A stretch of 23,180 nucleotides of DNA from a virus, in the IMG/VR virus record IMGVR_UViG_3300033985_000007, positions 1 to 23,180 of that record, one strand, 5' to 3'. The notes under the pieces are model-generated. The model saw only the letters and a list, made by a program, of their open reading frames with translations, was not told the origin of the DNA and ran no database searches. Shown here piece by piece: positions 1 to 6,752 of the stretch (its first letter is position 1; every line of letters starts with the position of its first letter). The position numbers were made by a program, and so were the translations under genes.

Positions 1-15
1 GAAGGAGGCTGCGTA

Positions 16-615
16 ATGCAAGTACATATTCTTGAAGAAGCTGGACTAAAAGAAGCTCTCTTCGGCCTGGGTCTGTCCTTTGGCCTGACCTCTGGTGATG
101 AGGGCTACAAACACATATATGAACCGGGGCTCTCTAACGATGGCTCCGTGTATTCTCGTTTGAAAAATCGCTCTTACGAGTTGGCAGGACTTGGTAAGGG
201 GCATGACAAATTCCTCCGCCAGATAATCATGTGGGTGGAGGTTGATGCCCCTCTTTACTGGTGGAAGCAGATGGACCAGTACAAGGTCGCTACAGTCACG
301 CAGTCAGAGTCCACAATGCACACGCTCATGAAGCGTCACCTTACCCAGGACGACTTTGAGGGTGGCATCAAGCAGAGCTGGCTCGTCGAGCTGAATGAGC
401 ACATCGACGCCAAGGATTTTGGCTGGGTGAACCGGCACCTTCCGCAATCGTTCTTGCAGAAGCGCATCCTCTCCATGAGCTATGCCACTGCACGGAATAT
501 AATTGAACAGCGTCGCAAGCACAAGCTGGTGGAGTGGGAGATATTCACCAATGCAATCATCTCCCAGGCTTTATACCCAGAATACCTTGTGCCCAACAAA
601 GATGATAAGGAGTAA
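16..615 (+). CDS. Phage protein with ThyX-like fold pattern, catalytic residues missing
   Basis: Encodes 199 aa. Residues 63-105 (GHDKFLRQI, then VDAPLYWWKQMDQYKVA and SESTMH) and 154-192 (SYATARNIIEQRR, then EWEIFTNAI) line up, from memory, with the FAD-dependent thymidylate synthase ThyX: its GHE..FEH segment, its RHRxxS(x)nSxR signature, and its C-terminal NARSL...LR...AQWEI segment. The signature itself is degenerate: RHR is replaced by QYK and the final Arg by Thr. One serine (about S97) remains at the place of the ThyX serine. Thymidylate synthase activity is therefore doubtful; this looks like a non-catalytic or repurposed family member common in phages. An AAGGAGG site (2-8) precedes the ATG. 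A TAA at 14-16 overlaps that ATG and is probably the stop of an upstream gene cut by the window edge. It sits at the head of a nucleotide-metabolism block. That the gene is real is near certain; the fold assignment is inference. Confidence 0.85.
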   Translation: MQVHILEEAGLKEALFGLGLSFGLTSGDEGYKHIYEPGLSNDGSVYSRLKNRSYELAGLGKGHDKFLRQIIMWVEVDAPLYWWKQMDQYKVATVTQSESTMHTLMKRHLTQDDFEGGIKQSWLVELNEHIDAKDFGWVNRHLPQSFLQKRILSMSYATARNIIEQRRKHKLVEWEIFTNAIISQALYPEYLVPNKDDKE

Positions 616-619
616 TATC

Positions 620-913
620 ATGATGAACATCTCCCGTGAACTCAAGGTCACCAAAACCCTATCAACCAACAACATCACTGTGCGTCTGGTCGAAGTAGAT
701 GGACACCCCGCTACAACCCTTCTTGAAGTACACCTTCACGACACCATCTGCTACGCCGTAGCCGAAGATCCCTACCTTCGTTGTGATATGATCGGGCAGC
801 GAAAAGAAGAGTACCAGCGCATGAAGCTTGAACGTGTAGTGAGTGGTCTGGTTTCAATGATTCGTGACCAGATCACGGATTGCCTTGAAGCAGGTGGTGC
901 GTTCCATGAGTAA
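620..913 (+). CDS. Hypothetical phage protein
   Basis: Encodes 97 aa and is not recognised. I chose the ATG at 620 because an AAGGAG (607-612) lies just upstream; a second in-frame ATG at 623 is equally possible. The frame stays open further upstream, but only inside the previous gene. The protein looks soluble and mixed alpha/beta: a strand-rich N-terminal half (KVTKTL, ITVRLVEVDG, LLEVHLHD) and a helical, charged C-terminal half (GQRKEEYQRMKLERV). No signal peptide or membrane segment is visible. Its last 8 nt overlap the start of the exonuclease gene, so the two are probably translationally coupled. Function unknown. Confidence 0.75.
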   Translation: MMNISRELKVTKTLSTNNITVRLVEVDGHPATTLLEVHLHDTICYAVAEDPYLRCDMIGQRKEEYQRMKLERVVSGLVSMIRDQITDCLEAGGAFHE

Positions 914-1670
914 GACCCGCCATCTTCTCATCGATGCGGACATTCTCGCATACCGAGCAGCCGCCGCATCCGAGAAGGTGATCCGCTTCGGGGAAGACCT
1001 GTGCTTTCCGGTAGGTCACCTCACCGATGCCCGTGTCCTGTTTGAGGACATGCTCTCCTCAATCCTCAAGACCCTCAAGACCACCAACTACACCCTGGCC
1101 TTCACGGACGGTGAGAACTTCAGGAAGCAGATCCTGCCTACCTACAAGGCCAACCGCAAGGACAAGCCCAAGCCCGTGTGCCTGGGGTTCCTCAAGCAGG
1201 AGATCCTGAACGATGAGAGGCACAACTCATACATTCGCCCAGGTCTTGAAGCCGACGATGTCCTGGGCATCCTATCTACCTCCAAGGTCCAGATCAAAGC
1301 TGACGAGCGGATCATCGTGTCCGTGGACAAGGACTTTCGTGGTGTTCCTGGTCTCTTCTACTCCACGAAGGACGAGAAGCTGATCGAGGTCTCCGAAGCC
1401 GAGGCTGACCGTTGGTGGATGATGCAGACCTTGATGGGAGATGCCGCCGATGGATACTCCGGGTGTCCTGGGATCGGCCCGAAGACCGCAGAGAAGATCC
1501 TTGGGGACGCTACCTCCATCAATGAGATGTGGCCAAAGGTGGTCGCTGCGTTTGAGAAGGCTGGCTTCGGGGAAGAGGAAGCTCTAACCCAGGCCCGTGT
1601 TGCCCGTATCCTCCGGGCTAGTGATTTCGACTTCAAGAACAAGAAGGTGAAACTATGGGAGCCGAAATAA
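906..1670 (+). CDS. 5'-3' exonuclease, FEN/T7 gp6-like
   Basis: Encodes 254 aa, a 5'-nuclease of the FEN / Pol I N-terminal family. In T7-like phages such an enzyme (gp6) degrades host DNA and removes RNA primers. The metal-binding acidic residues are visible in order: D10 and D12 (LLIDADILAYR), E115/D117/D118 (LEADDVLG), D141/D143 (SVDKDF) and D179/D182 (MGDAADG). Arg73, Lys81 and Arg84 lie in the helical-arch segment FRKQILPTYKANR. A helix-hairpin-helix (H3TH) DNA-binding motif, GCPGIGPKTAEKIL, follows at about 186-199. The ATG at 906 matches the conserved N-terminus; an in-frame ATG at 864 would add 14 residues lying within the previous gene and is unlikely. It overlaps both neighbours by a few bases and sits in the replication/repair block. 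Confidence 0.92.
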   Translation: MSKTRHLLIDADILAYRAAAASEKVIRFGEDLCFPVGHLTDARVLFEDMLSSILKTLKTTNYTLAFTDGENFRKQILPTYKANRKDKPKPVCLGFLKQEILNDERHNSYIRPGLEADDVLGILSTSKVQIKADERIIVSVDKDFRGVPGLFYSTKDEKLIEVSEAEADRWWMMQTLMGDAADGYSGCPGIGPKTAEKILGDATSINEMWPKVVAAFEKAGFGEEEALTQARVARILRASDFDFKNKKVKLWEPK

Positions 1671-1993
1671 TCAAACTCTGTGCTGACTGCGCTCATTTAA
1701 AAACACAGGTTTGCTCAAAATGCTTCGCTAAGGATTGTTGGTATCCTGCCAATAGCAACGTACAGCAGCATCTGGAAGATCTCACGGATGTCGCCAACCA
1801 ACCACACTACACCTGCTTCAAGATCCAGCCCATCGAGTTCGCCAAAGCAAACGAGCTGGGCTTCCTGGAAGGCAACGTCATCAAGTACATCTGCCGGTAT
1901 CCATACAAGGGTACACCCCTGAAGGATCTCTACAAGGCAAAGGACTATATCGAACACCTCATCCAGAAAGAGAAGGAGAAATGTTATGAATAA
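1655..1993 (+). CDS. DUF3310 protein with N-terminal cysteine pairs
   Basis: Encodes 112 aa. Residues about 49-103 (QPHYTCFKIQPIEFAKAN, GFLEGNVIKYICRYPYK, DLYKAKDYIEHLI) are the DUF3310 core, widespread in phages. Phage DUF3310 proteins are often annotated as nucleotide kinases after T7 gp1.7; that activity is not evident from this sequence. The N-terminal 30 residues carry C9xxC12 and C20xxC23, plus C28, resembling a small zinc-binding module placed before the core. The ATG follows AAGAAGGTGA and lies 16 nt inside the end of the exonuclease gene. The gene overlaps the MazG-like gene downstream, so the group reads as one translational unit devoted to nucleotide supply. Confidence 0.88.
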   Translation: MGAEIIKLCADCAHLKTQVCSKCFAKDCWYPANSNVQQHLEDLTDVANQPHYTCFKIQPIEFAKANELGFLEGNVIKYICRYPYKGTPLKDLYKAKDYIEHLIQKEKEKCYE

Positions 1994-2396
1994 GACTGCC
2001 GCACTCAAACAGTTCCTGAACGCATTTGATCAGGATGGCACTGAACTGACAATGGAAGCCCTGGCCCTCGGGGCTTCTCTCATTTCTGAAGAACATAACG
2101 AACTCCAGGCCGAGTTCGATAAGGTCATGGGATACGTCCTGAAGACCGAGCGTGTGCCCCAGGAGATCATGCAGAACTTCATCAAAGAACTCGCTGACTT
2201 GGTGTACGTCTGCTACTGGACCGCCGCCCGTTTCGATATCGACCTGGATGAAGCGTTCAGGAGGGTCCACCTGTCCAACATGAGTAAGGTTGGGTCCAAC
2301 GGCAAGGTGATCAAGGCCCCCAACGGTAAGGTTCTGAAGCCCGAAGGATACCATAAACCGAAGCTGGCCGATCTGGCCTTGAGGGCACAGAGATGA
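1986..2396 (+). CDS. MazG-like nucleotide pyrophosphohydrolase
   Basis: Encodes 136 aa, all-alpha. It carries the MazG / phosphoribosyl-ATP pyrophosphohydrolase-type metal site: E35, E36 and E39 in LISEEHNELQAEF, then E68 and D71 in KELADLVYV. Such enzymes hydrolyse (d)NTPs to monophosphates; in phages they are thought to tune nucleotide pools or ppGpp-type signals. The C-terminal NMSK..GKVIKAPNGKVLKPEGYHKP tail is typical of the phage version. A nearby ATG at 1981 runs into a stop after two codons, so 1986 is the start, preceded by GAAGGAGAA. It overlaps the DUF3310 gene by 8 nt and the ligase by an ATGA. Confidence 0.88.
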   Translation: MNKTAALKQFLNAFDQDGTELTMEALALGASLISEEHNELQAEFDKVMGYVLKTERVPQEIMQNFIKELADLVYVCYWTAARFDIDLDEAFRRVHLSNMSKVGSNGKVIKAPNGKVLKPEGYHKPKLADLALRAQR

Positions 2397-3307
2397 GTGA
2401 AGACATCATGATCCTCGCCAAGGATGTGGACTTCAAGCGGATGGTTGGGAAGATCTGCTACCTGTCCGAGAAGATCGATGGCATCCCTGCTATCTTTGAG
2501 AAGGGCAAGCCGACGCTCTCCCGTGGCGGTAACGAGATCCTGTCCATCCCCCACATCACCGAGATCGTTCAGTGGTATCTCAAGTCCGACCTTGCCCCGG
2601 TCATCGTGGGTGAACTCTACATCCCCGGCAAGCCGTTCAAATTTTCCAGTGGAATCATCAGGCGGCAGACGCCACAACCTGAAGAGGGAATCAAGCTCCA
2701 CATCTGGGATGCTTATTTCCCCAACGAGATGAACCTGACGTACCAGCAGCGGATGCTCCAGGCTAGTCCTTGGATCAAGTCCCTGCTGCGTGATCAGTCC
2801 GGGCTGTTTGAAATGGCCCCCGACCGCTGGACCATCCCGAAGACCGCCGAGGACGCCGAGAAGACGGTCCTCCGGTACTTCGAGGAGATGGTCAAAGATC
2901 GCCCCTATAGACCGGAAGGCGTGATCATCCGCCCCTATGACGAACCATACAAGATGGGTAGGTCCTGGGGCCTGATGCGGTACGTCGAGAAGCCTACCAT
3001 CGACCTGAAGGTGGTTGGCTTTGAGGAGGCCACAGCCAACAAGGACATGACGTTCTTGGGTGAACGCTACTCCAAAGGTGACGGCCTACGTGCTGTTGGT
3101 AAGATCTTCGTTGAGTATGGAGGCGAGACCATCGGTGTTGGCCCCGGCTGTATGACTCATCACGAACGCCGGGACTACTACCTGAATCCCAACAAGCTCA
3201 TCGGTAAGATCATCAAGGTCCAGTACAAGAAAGACGAGAGCTACAAGGCCCTCCGTCAACCAACCTTCGTTTGCATCCATCACGACAAAACAACCCCAGA
3301 CGCATAA
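2393..3307 (+). CDS. ATP-dependent DNA ligase
   Basis: Encodes 304 aa, a small nucleotidyltransferase ligase of the T7 gp1.3 type (which is somewhat longer). Motif I is SEKIDG, with K27 as the residue that becomes adenylylated. Other visible motifs are SRGG (R44), motif III VGELYIPG (E74), IIIa KLHIWDAYF, IV EGVIIRPYD (about 175-183) and V KPTIDLKVVGF (about 200-210). An OB-fold domain fills about 210-304 and ends in a motif VI-like RQPTFVCIHHDK. It should seal nicks in phage DNA, for example between Okazaki fragments after primer removal by the neighbouring exonuclease. The start is coupled to the upstream stop by ATGA. A polynucleotide kinase gene follows after 12 nt. Confidence 0.95.
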   Translation: MSEDIMILAKDVDFKRMVGKICYLSEKIDGIPAIFEKGKPTLSRGGNEILSIPHITEIVQWYLKSDLAPVIVGELYIPGKPFKFSSGIIRRQTPQPEEGIKLHIWDAYFPNEMNLTYQQRMLQASPWIKSLLRDQSGLFEMAPDRWTIPKTAEDAEKTVLRYFEEMVKDRPYRPEGVIIRPYDEPYKMGRSWGLMRYVEKPTIDLKVVGFEEATANKDMTFLGERYSKGDGLRAVGKIFVEYGGETIGVGPGCMTHHERRDYYLNPNKLIGKIIKVQYKKDESYKALRQPTFVCIHHDKTTPDA

Positions 3308-3319
3308 AGGATTTGAACT

Positions 3320-3847
3320 ATGTCCAAGAAACTCTACCTCATGATCGGCATCCCCGGCTCAGGAAAGTCCACCTACGTCAACAATCTGGTCAAAGACTAC
3401 GGAGTCCAAGTCGTATGCGCTGACGACATCCGTAAAGCCTTCGGTCACGTCTTCTACGGAGCCATCGAGCCTATGATTCACGCCTGGACCTACACCCAGG
3501 CCCGTGCCCTCATGTCCCGTGGCTTCGACGTCGTGATCGATGAATGCAACACCCGTCCCGAGTACATTCGTCGCTGGCGTCAGGCCGCTGTCGAATTCGG
3601 CTACGAGATCATCGGTGTCCACATCATCACCGACAAGGCCACCTGTATCGCCCGTCGAGATGATGGAAAGTTCCCGCTGGAAGTGATTGACCGGAAGGAG
3701 GCGCAGCTCCGCTCCAACCTCCCCGATATCATCGATGAGCTGGACCTCTACATGCCTGTGTTCCAGGATGGGACTGACGGGCTATATGCTGGTTCCACTA
3801 CCGAGGCCTATTACTGGGAGAACATGAGACCGGAGGTTACAGACTGA
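3320..3847 (+). CDS. Polynucleotide kinase-like P-loop protein
   Basis: Encodes 175 aa: a single kinase domain of the T4 Pnk type. The Walker A loop is GIPGSGKST (10-18). CADDIR (33-38) matches the substrate-binding Asp/Arg segment, and VVIDECNT (about 71-78) forms the next core strand. The Arg-rich CIARRDDGK supplies a lid. Predicted role: ATP-dependent phosphorylation of 5'-OH ends of DNA or RNA. It is much shorter than T4 Pnkp (about 300 aa) because there is no C-terminal phosphatase domain. Placed right after a DNA ligase, it could prepare damaged ends for sealing. It ends in TGATG, coupling it to nrdD. Nucleic acid rather than small-molecule phosphorylation is inferred from the family pattern. 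Confidence 0.85.
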   Translation: MSKKLYLMIGIPGSGKSTYVNNLVKDYGVQVVCADDIRKAFGHVFYGAIEPMIHAWTYTQARALMSRGFDVVIDECNTRPEYIRRWRQAAVEFGYEIIGVHIITDKATCIARRDDGKFPLEVIDRKEAQLRSNLPDIIDELDLYMPVFQDGTDGLYAGSTTEAYYWENMRPEVTD

Positions 3848-5784
3848 TGAACATCCACATCAGCTACGATCCTGAATTCGTGACGCTGATGGAAACCTTG
3901 AAGGCTGCCCTTCCCGCTGAACTCTTTGAGATCGACGGGATCGGCAGCCAGCTCGATCTCCATCAGTCCAGTAAACTCTTCTTCAACTATACCGACAAGC
4001 CCACAGCTGACCATTCCGTGGACGCCAACGCCAACGTATCGGGCCGGGACGTCATCACCTACAACTACGAAGTCCCCAAGCCGTTGATGAAGCTGAACTC
4101 CTACTACAACCTCTGGAAGACCATCAGGGAACTGGAGGACATCGAGACTGCGGACGAGGTCATCATCGATCAGCTCGTTGGAGCCATCTACATCAACGAC
4201 GTCTGGGACATCGGGCGTCCATACTGCTTCAACTACAGCACCTACGACATCGCCCTGGAGGGCTTGAAGATGGGCAGCCGGCTGGACATCAAGCCAGCCA
4301 AGGGCCTCTCTTCCTTCCTTCGCCAGATCGAGCAGTTCACGGTGTACGCTGCGAACTCGACCTTGGGAGCCACCGGCTTGGCCGACCTCCTGATCGTGGC
4401 TTCCTGGTACGTGGATGGGATCTACGAGACCGGCAGGGACCACAAGATCGAGGTCTCTCACATCAAGACCTACGTCAAGGAACTGCTGACCAGCCTGATC
4501 TACACGCTGAACTGGGAGTTCCGTGGGAATCAGTCCCCGTTCACCAACGTGTCGATCTATGACCGGAAGTTCCTGGAGGAGCTGGCCCCGGCTTACCTGA
4601 TCAACGGTGTGGCTCCGAACGTCGACACCATCGTACAGGTGCAGGAGTGGTTCCTGGAAGCCTATCGGGAAACCCTCCAGCGTGATCCCATCACGTTCCC
4701 TGTGCTGACCGCTTGTTTCTCCATCAACGACGATAACGAGATCCAGGACGAGGAGTTCCTGGAGCTGATCGCCAAGGAGAACCTGTCCTTCGGTCACATC
4801 AACATCTACTGCGGGAATACCTCAACCCTGTCCTCCTGCTGCCGTCTTCGTTCCGACATCGAGTCCATTGGGTACAGTAACACCTTCGGGGCTGGAGGTA
4901 CGAAGATCGGAAGCCTGGGCGTGGTCACGTTGAATCTCCCCAGGATGGCCAATGAGACGATGGAGTATGTCGAACTCGCCTTGACCGAGGGCGTTGCGAT
5001 AGATCCGGCTGAAGCCTTCCTGCGTGAGCTGGAGCACATGGTTCGCCGTGCTGGTCTGATCAATCACGCCAAGCGTACCTTCATCGGGAAACGCATCAAG
5101 CGTGGCTCCCTGCCGCTCTACACGCTGGGCCTGATGGACCTGAAGAAGCAGTTCTCCACCTGTGGATTCACTGGCTTGTATGAGGCATGTCGGATCCTCG
5201 GCTACGACATCCTCACCGAGGAAGGGCAGGAGTTCGCAAGGAAGATCCTCGACACGATCAACGCGGTGAACACCGAGCTGACCAGGAAGTACGGCTACCC
5301 GCACAACATGGAACAGGTTCCTGGTGAAACGTCCTCCGTGAAGCTGGCCCAGAAGGACAAGATCTGCGGCTGCAACCCGGAGGACATTCCGTTCTACTCC
5401 AACCAGTTCATCCCCTTGGTTTCCCAGGCCGACATGCTGGAGCGTATCAAGCTTCAGGGTATGTTCGACTCTCACTGCACTGGTGGAGCCATCTGCCACC
5501 TGAACGTGAACGAACAGATCTCCTCCTGGGAGAAGCTGGCTGACCTCATCAAGTGGTGTGCCAAAAGTGGCGTGATATACTGGGCGGTGAACTACGCCCT
5601 TGGGAAGTGCCCCAACGGTCATGGCATGTCAGTGGTCAAGCAGGATACCCCTGCCTGTCCGACCTGTGGTGCTCTCATGGAAGTGTTCACCCGTGTTGTT
5701 GGATTCCTCACAAACACGAAACACTGGAGTTACACCAGACGTAAACACGACTGGCCTAACCGTAAGTTCTACAGGAGCATCTGA
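3847..5784 (+). CDS. nrdD: Anaerobic (class III) ribonucleoside-triphosphate reductase
   Basis: Encodes 645 aa. It reduces ribonucleoside triphosphates to dNTPs under anoxia, using a glycyl radical. The C-terminal RVVGFL places the radical glycine at G619. A metal-binding element precedes it: C588, H592, C604 and C607 (CPNGH ... CPTCG), where family members usually have four cysteines. SSCCRLR (C331/C332) holds the thiyl-radical cysteine, and IGRPYCFNYS (C127) aligns with the second active-site cysteine of the T4 enzyme. The N-terminus enters the reductase domain directly, with no ATP-cone I can recognise. Translation is coupled to the kinase upstream by TGATG, and nrdG follows at once. The gene shares the codon style of its neighbours, so it is not an obvious recent arrival. 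It implies an anaerobic or facultative host. Confidence 0.95.
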   Translation: MNIHISYDPEFVTLMETLKAALPAELFEIDGIGSQLDLHQSSKLFFNYTDKPTADHSVDANANVSGRDVITYNYEVPKPLMKLNSYYNLWKTIRELEDIETADEVIIDQLVGAIYINDVWDIGRPYCFNYSTYDIALEGLKMGSRLDIKPAKGLSSFLRQIEQFTVYAANSTLGATGLADLLIVASWYVDGIYETGRDHKIEVSHIKTYVKELLTSLIYTLNWEFRGNQSPFTNVSIYDRKFLEELAPAYLINGVAPNVDTIVQVQEWFLEAYRETLQRDPITFPVLTACFSINDDNEIQDEEFLELIAKENLSFGHINIYCGNTSTLSSCCRLRSDIESIGYSNTFGAGGTKIGSLGVVTLNLPRMANETMEYVELALTEGVAIDPAEAFLRELEHMVRRAGLINHAKRTFIGKRIKRGSLPLYTLGLMDLKKQFSTCGFTGLYEACRILGYDILTEEGQEFARKILDTINAVNTELTRKYGYPHNMEQVPGETSSVKLAQKDKICGCNPEDIPFYSNQFIPLVSQADMLERIKLQGMFDSHCTGGAICHLNVNEQISSWEKLADLIKWCAKSGVIYWAVNYALGKCPNGHGMSVVKQDTPACPTCGALMEVFTRVVGFLTNTKHWSYTRRKHDWPNRKFYRSI

Positions 5785-5786
5785 AC

Positions 5787-6245
5787 GTGAACATCATAGC
5801 CACCGACTTCACCTTGGAGCACGGTGCTGTTGAGGTGTATCTCGCTGGCTGTAACCGCCGTTGCCCTGGTTGTCACAACCCAGAGACCTGGGATTTCAAC
5901 CAGGGTAACGATTGGCGGTATCAGGTCACAGATCGCAACCTCATGCAGCGATTGAAGACTCCACTCACCGATAAAATCTGGATTATGGGAGGTGAGCCTC
6001 TCGACCAAGATCTGAAGGAGCTTGCAGCATTCCTCGATTTCTGTTCTGAGGCCAAGCGGCCCATCTGGTTGTGGACATCCTACGAACTGGATGATGTCCC
6101 TGATTCGATCCTGGTACGAGTCAATGTAATCAAAACAGGGCGATATATTCAGGATCTTCCTGGTTACAAAGACGAGAAAACCGGGATTTTCCTGGCGTCA
6201 TTGAACCAACGTTTCACATGGCTTCCAATTACCCTGCACTTTTAG
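5787..6245 (+). CDS. nrdG: Anaerobic ribonucleotide reductase activating protein (radical SAM)
   Basis: Encodes 152 aa, the expected size for NrdG. The radical-SAM cluster motif is C22-NRR-C26-PG-C29, followed by HNPETWDF, which is diagnostic for this activase. IMGGEPL (about 70) is the GGE motif that contacts the SAM methionine moiety. NrdG uses a [4Fe-4S] cluster and SAM to generate the glycyl radical on NrdD, encoded 2 nt upstream. The start is GTG, with AGGAG (5777-5781) lying within the end of nrdD. The C-terminal LASLNQRF also fits the family. With NrdD it forms a self-contained anaerobic dNTP-producing pair. Confidence 0.94.
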   Translation: MNIIATDFTLEHGAVEVYLAGCNRRCPGCHNPETWDFNQGNDWRYQVTDRNLMQRLKTPLTDKIWIMGGEPLDQDLKELAAFLDFCSEAKRPIWLWTSYELDDVPDSILVRVNVIKTGRYIQDLPGYKDEKTGIFLASLNQRFTWLPITLHF

Positions 6246-6268
6246 AGCCACGGTCAAGGAGGACTGTA

Positions 6269-6499
6269 GTGGCTGACATAAAGCTCCCTCCAATCTCCAA
6301 AGATCTCATCGATGCACTGGAGTCTCTCTTCCCTGACAAGTGTCCTGACATCAGCGATTCAGACCGGAAGATCTGGATCGATGTTGGTCAGCAGAAGATC
6401 ATCAAATTCCTGAAGCATCAGTTCAAGCTCCAGCAGGAAGCTGCAAAGGATCTGACTGGTAGTGATGATCTTCCTCTGACATCCATCTTCAAATCTTAA
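6269..6499 (+). CDS. Small hypothetical phage protein
   Basis: Encodes 76 aa, starting with GTG at 6269 (VADIKLPPISKDLIDAL), which has an AAGGAGG at 6255-6261. An in-frame ATG at 6218 lies inside nrdG and has no good ribosome site, so I reject it. The protein is acidic and mostly helical (SKDLIDALESLFPD, then DVGQQKIIKFLKHQFKLQQEAA), with no membrane segment. Small proteins of this look sit just upstream of the gp7.3-like and portal genes in other T7-like phages, so a virion or head-assembly accessory role is possible. No function is established by the sequence. Confidence 0.78.
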   Translation: MADIKLPPISKDLIDALESLFPDKCPDISDSDRKIWIDVGQQKIIKFLKHQFKLQQEAAKDLTGSDDLPLTSIFKS

Positions 6500-6517
6500 T
6501 AGGAGGATCAAACCGGC

Positions 6518-6730
6518 ATGTGCTCTAGCTCCAAGCCCAAGGTCACCAAAGCCCCAGACCCGATCTACACCCCTGCCCCGCCGCCGCCTGAACCCACAGC
6601 TACCGCCCCGGTGGTCAATGAGACCGTGAAGCGGAAGACCGAATCCAAAACCAAGAAGTCTGGTACTTCTGCCTTGAGGATCGATCTCAACATTGGCGGA
6701 GGTAGTGGAGGTCTGATCATTCCCAGATAA
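6518..6730 (+). CDS. Small virion-associated protein, T7 gp7.3-like
   Basis: Encodes 70 aa. It begins MCSSSKPK and continues with a Pro/Ala-rich low-complexity stretch (YTPAPPPPEPTATAPVV). It ends in SGTSALRIDLNIGGG, a tail seen in T7 gp7.3-type proteins (host-range / tail assembly) encoded just before the portal. The Met-Cys start also occurs in the gp14-like protein here (MCGV); since no signal peptide precedes the Cys, I do not call it a lipoprotein. AGGAGG (6501-6506) lies 11 nt before the ATG. The family link rests on layout and the C-terminal motif, so the assignment is moderate. Confidence 0.72.
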   Translation: MCSSSKPKVTKAPDPIYTPAPPPPEPTATAPVVNETVKRKTESKTKKSGTSALRIDLNIGGGSGGLIIPR

Positions 6731-6752
6731 CCACAATAGCCGGAGGTAAGTG

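Noticed and set aside
1-15. Tail end of an upstream coding region (KEAA-stop in frame with 2-16)
   Set aside because: Likely, given the TAATG overlap, but four codons are not enough to annotate a gene.
6218-6268. Longer version of the small gene upstream of the gp7.3-like gene
   Set aside because: The extra 17 codons lie in nrdG and its trailer and have no ribosome site, while the GTG at 6269 has an AAGGAGG in front of it.
6518-6730. MCSSS start of the gp7.3-like protein as a lipoprotein
   Set aside because: No signal peptide or lipobox can precede a Cys at position 2, and Met-Cys starts are common in T7-like internal proteins.
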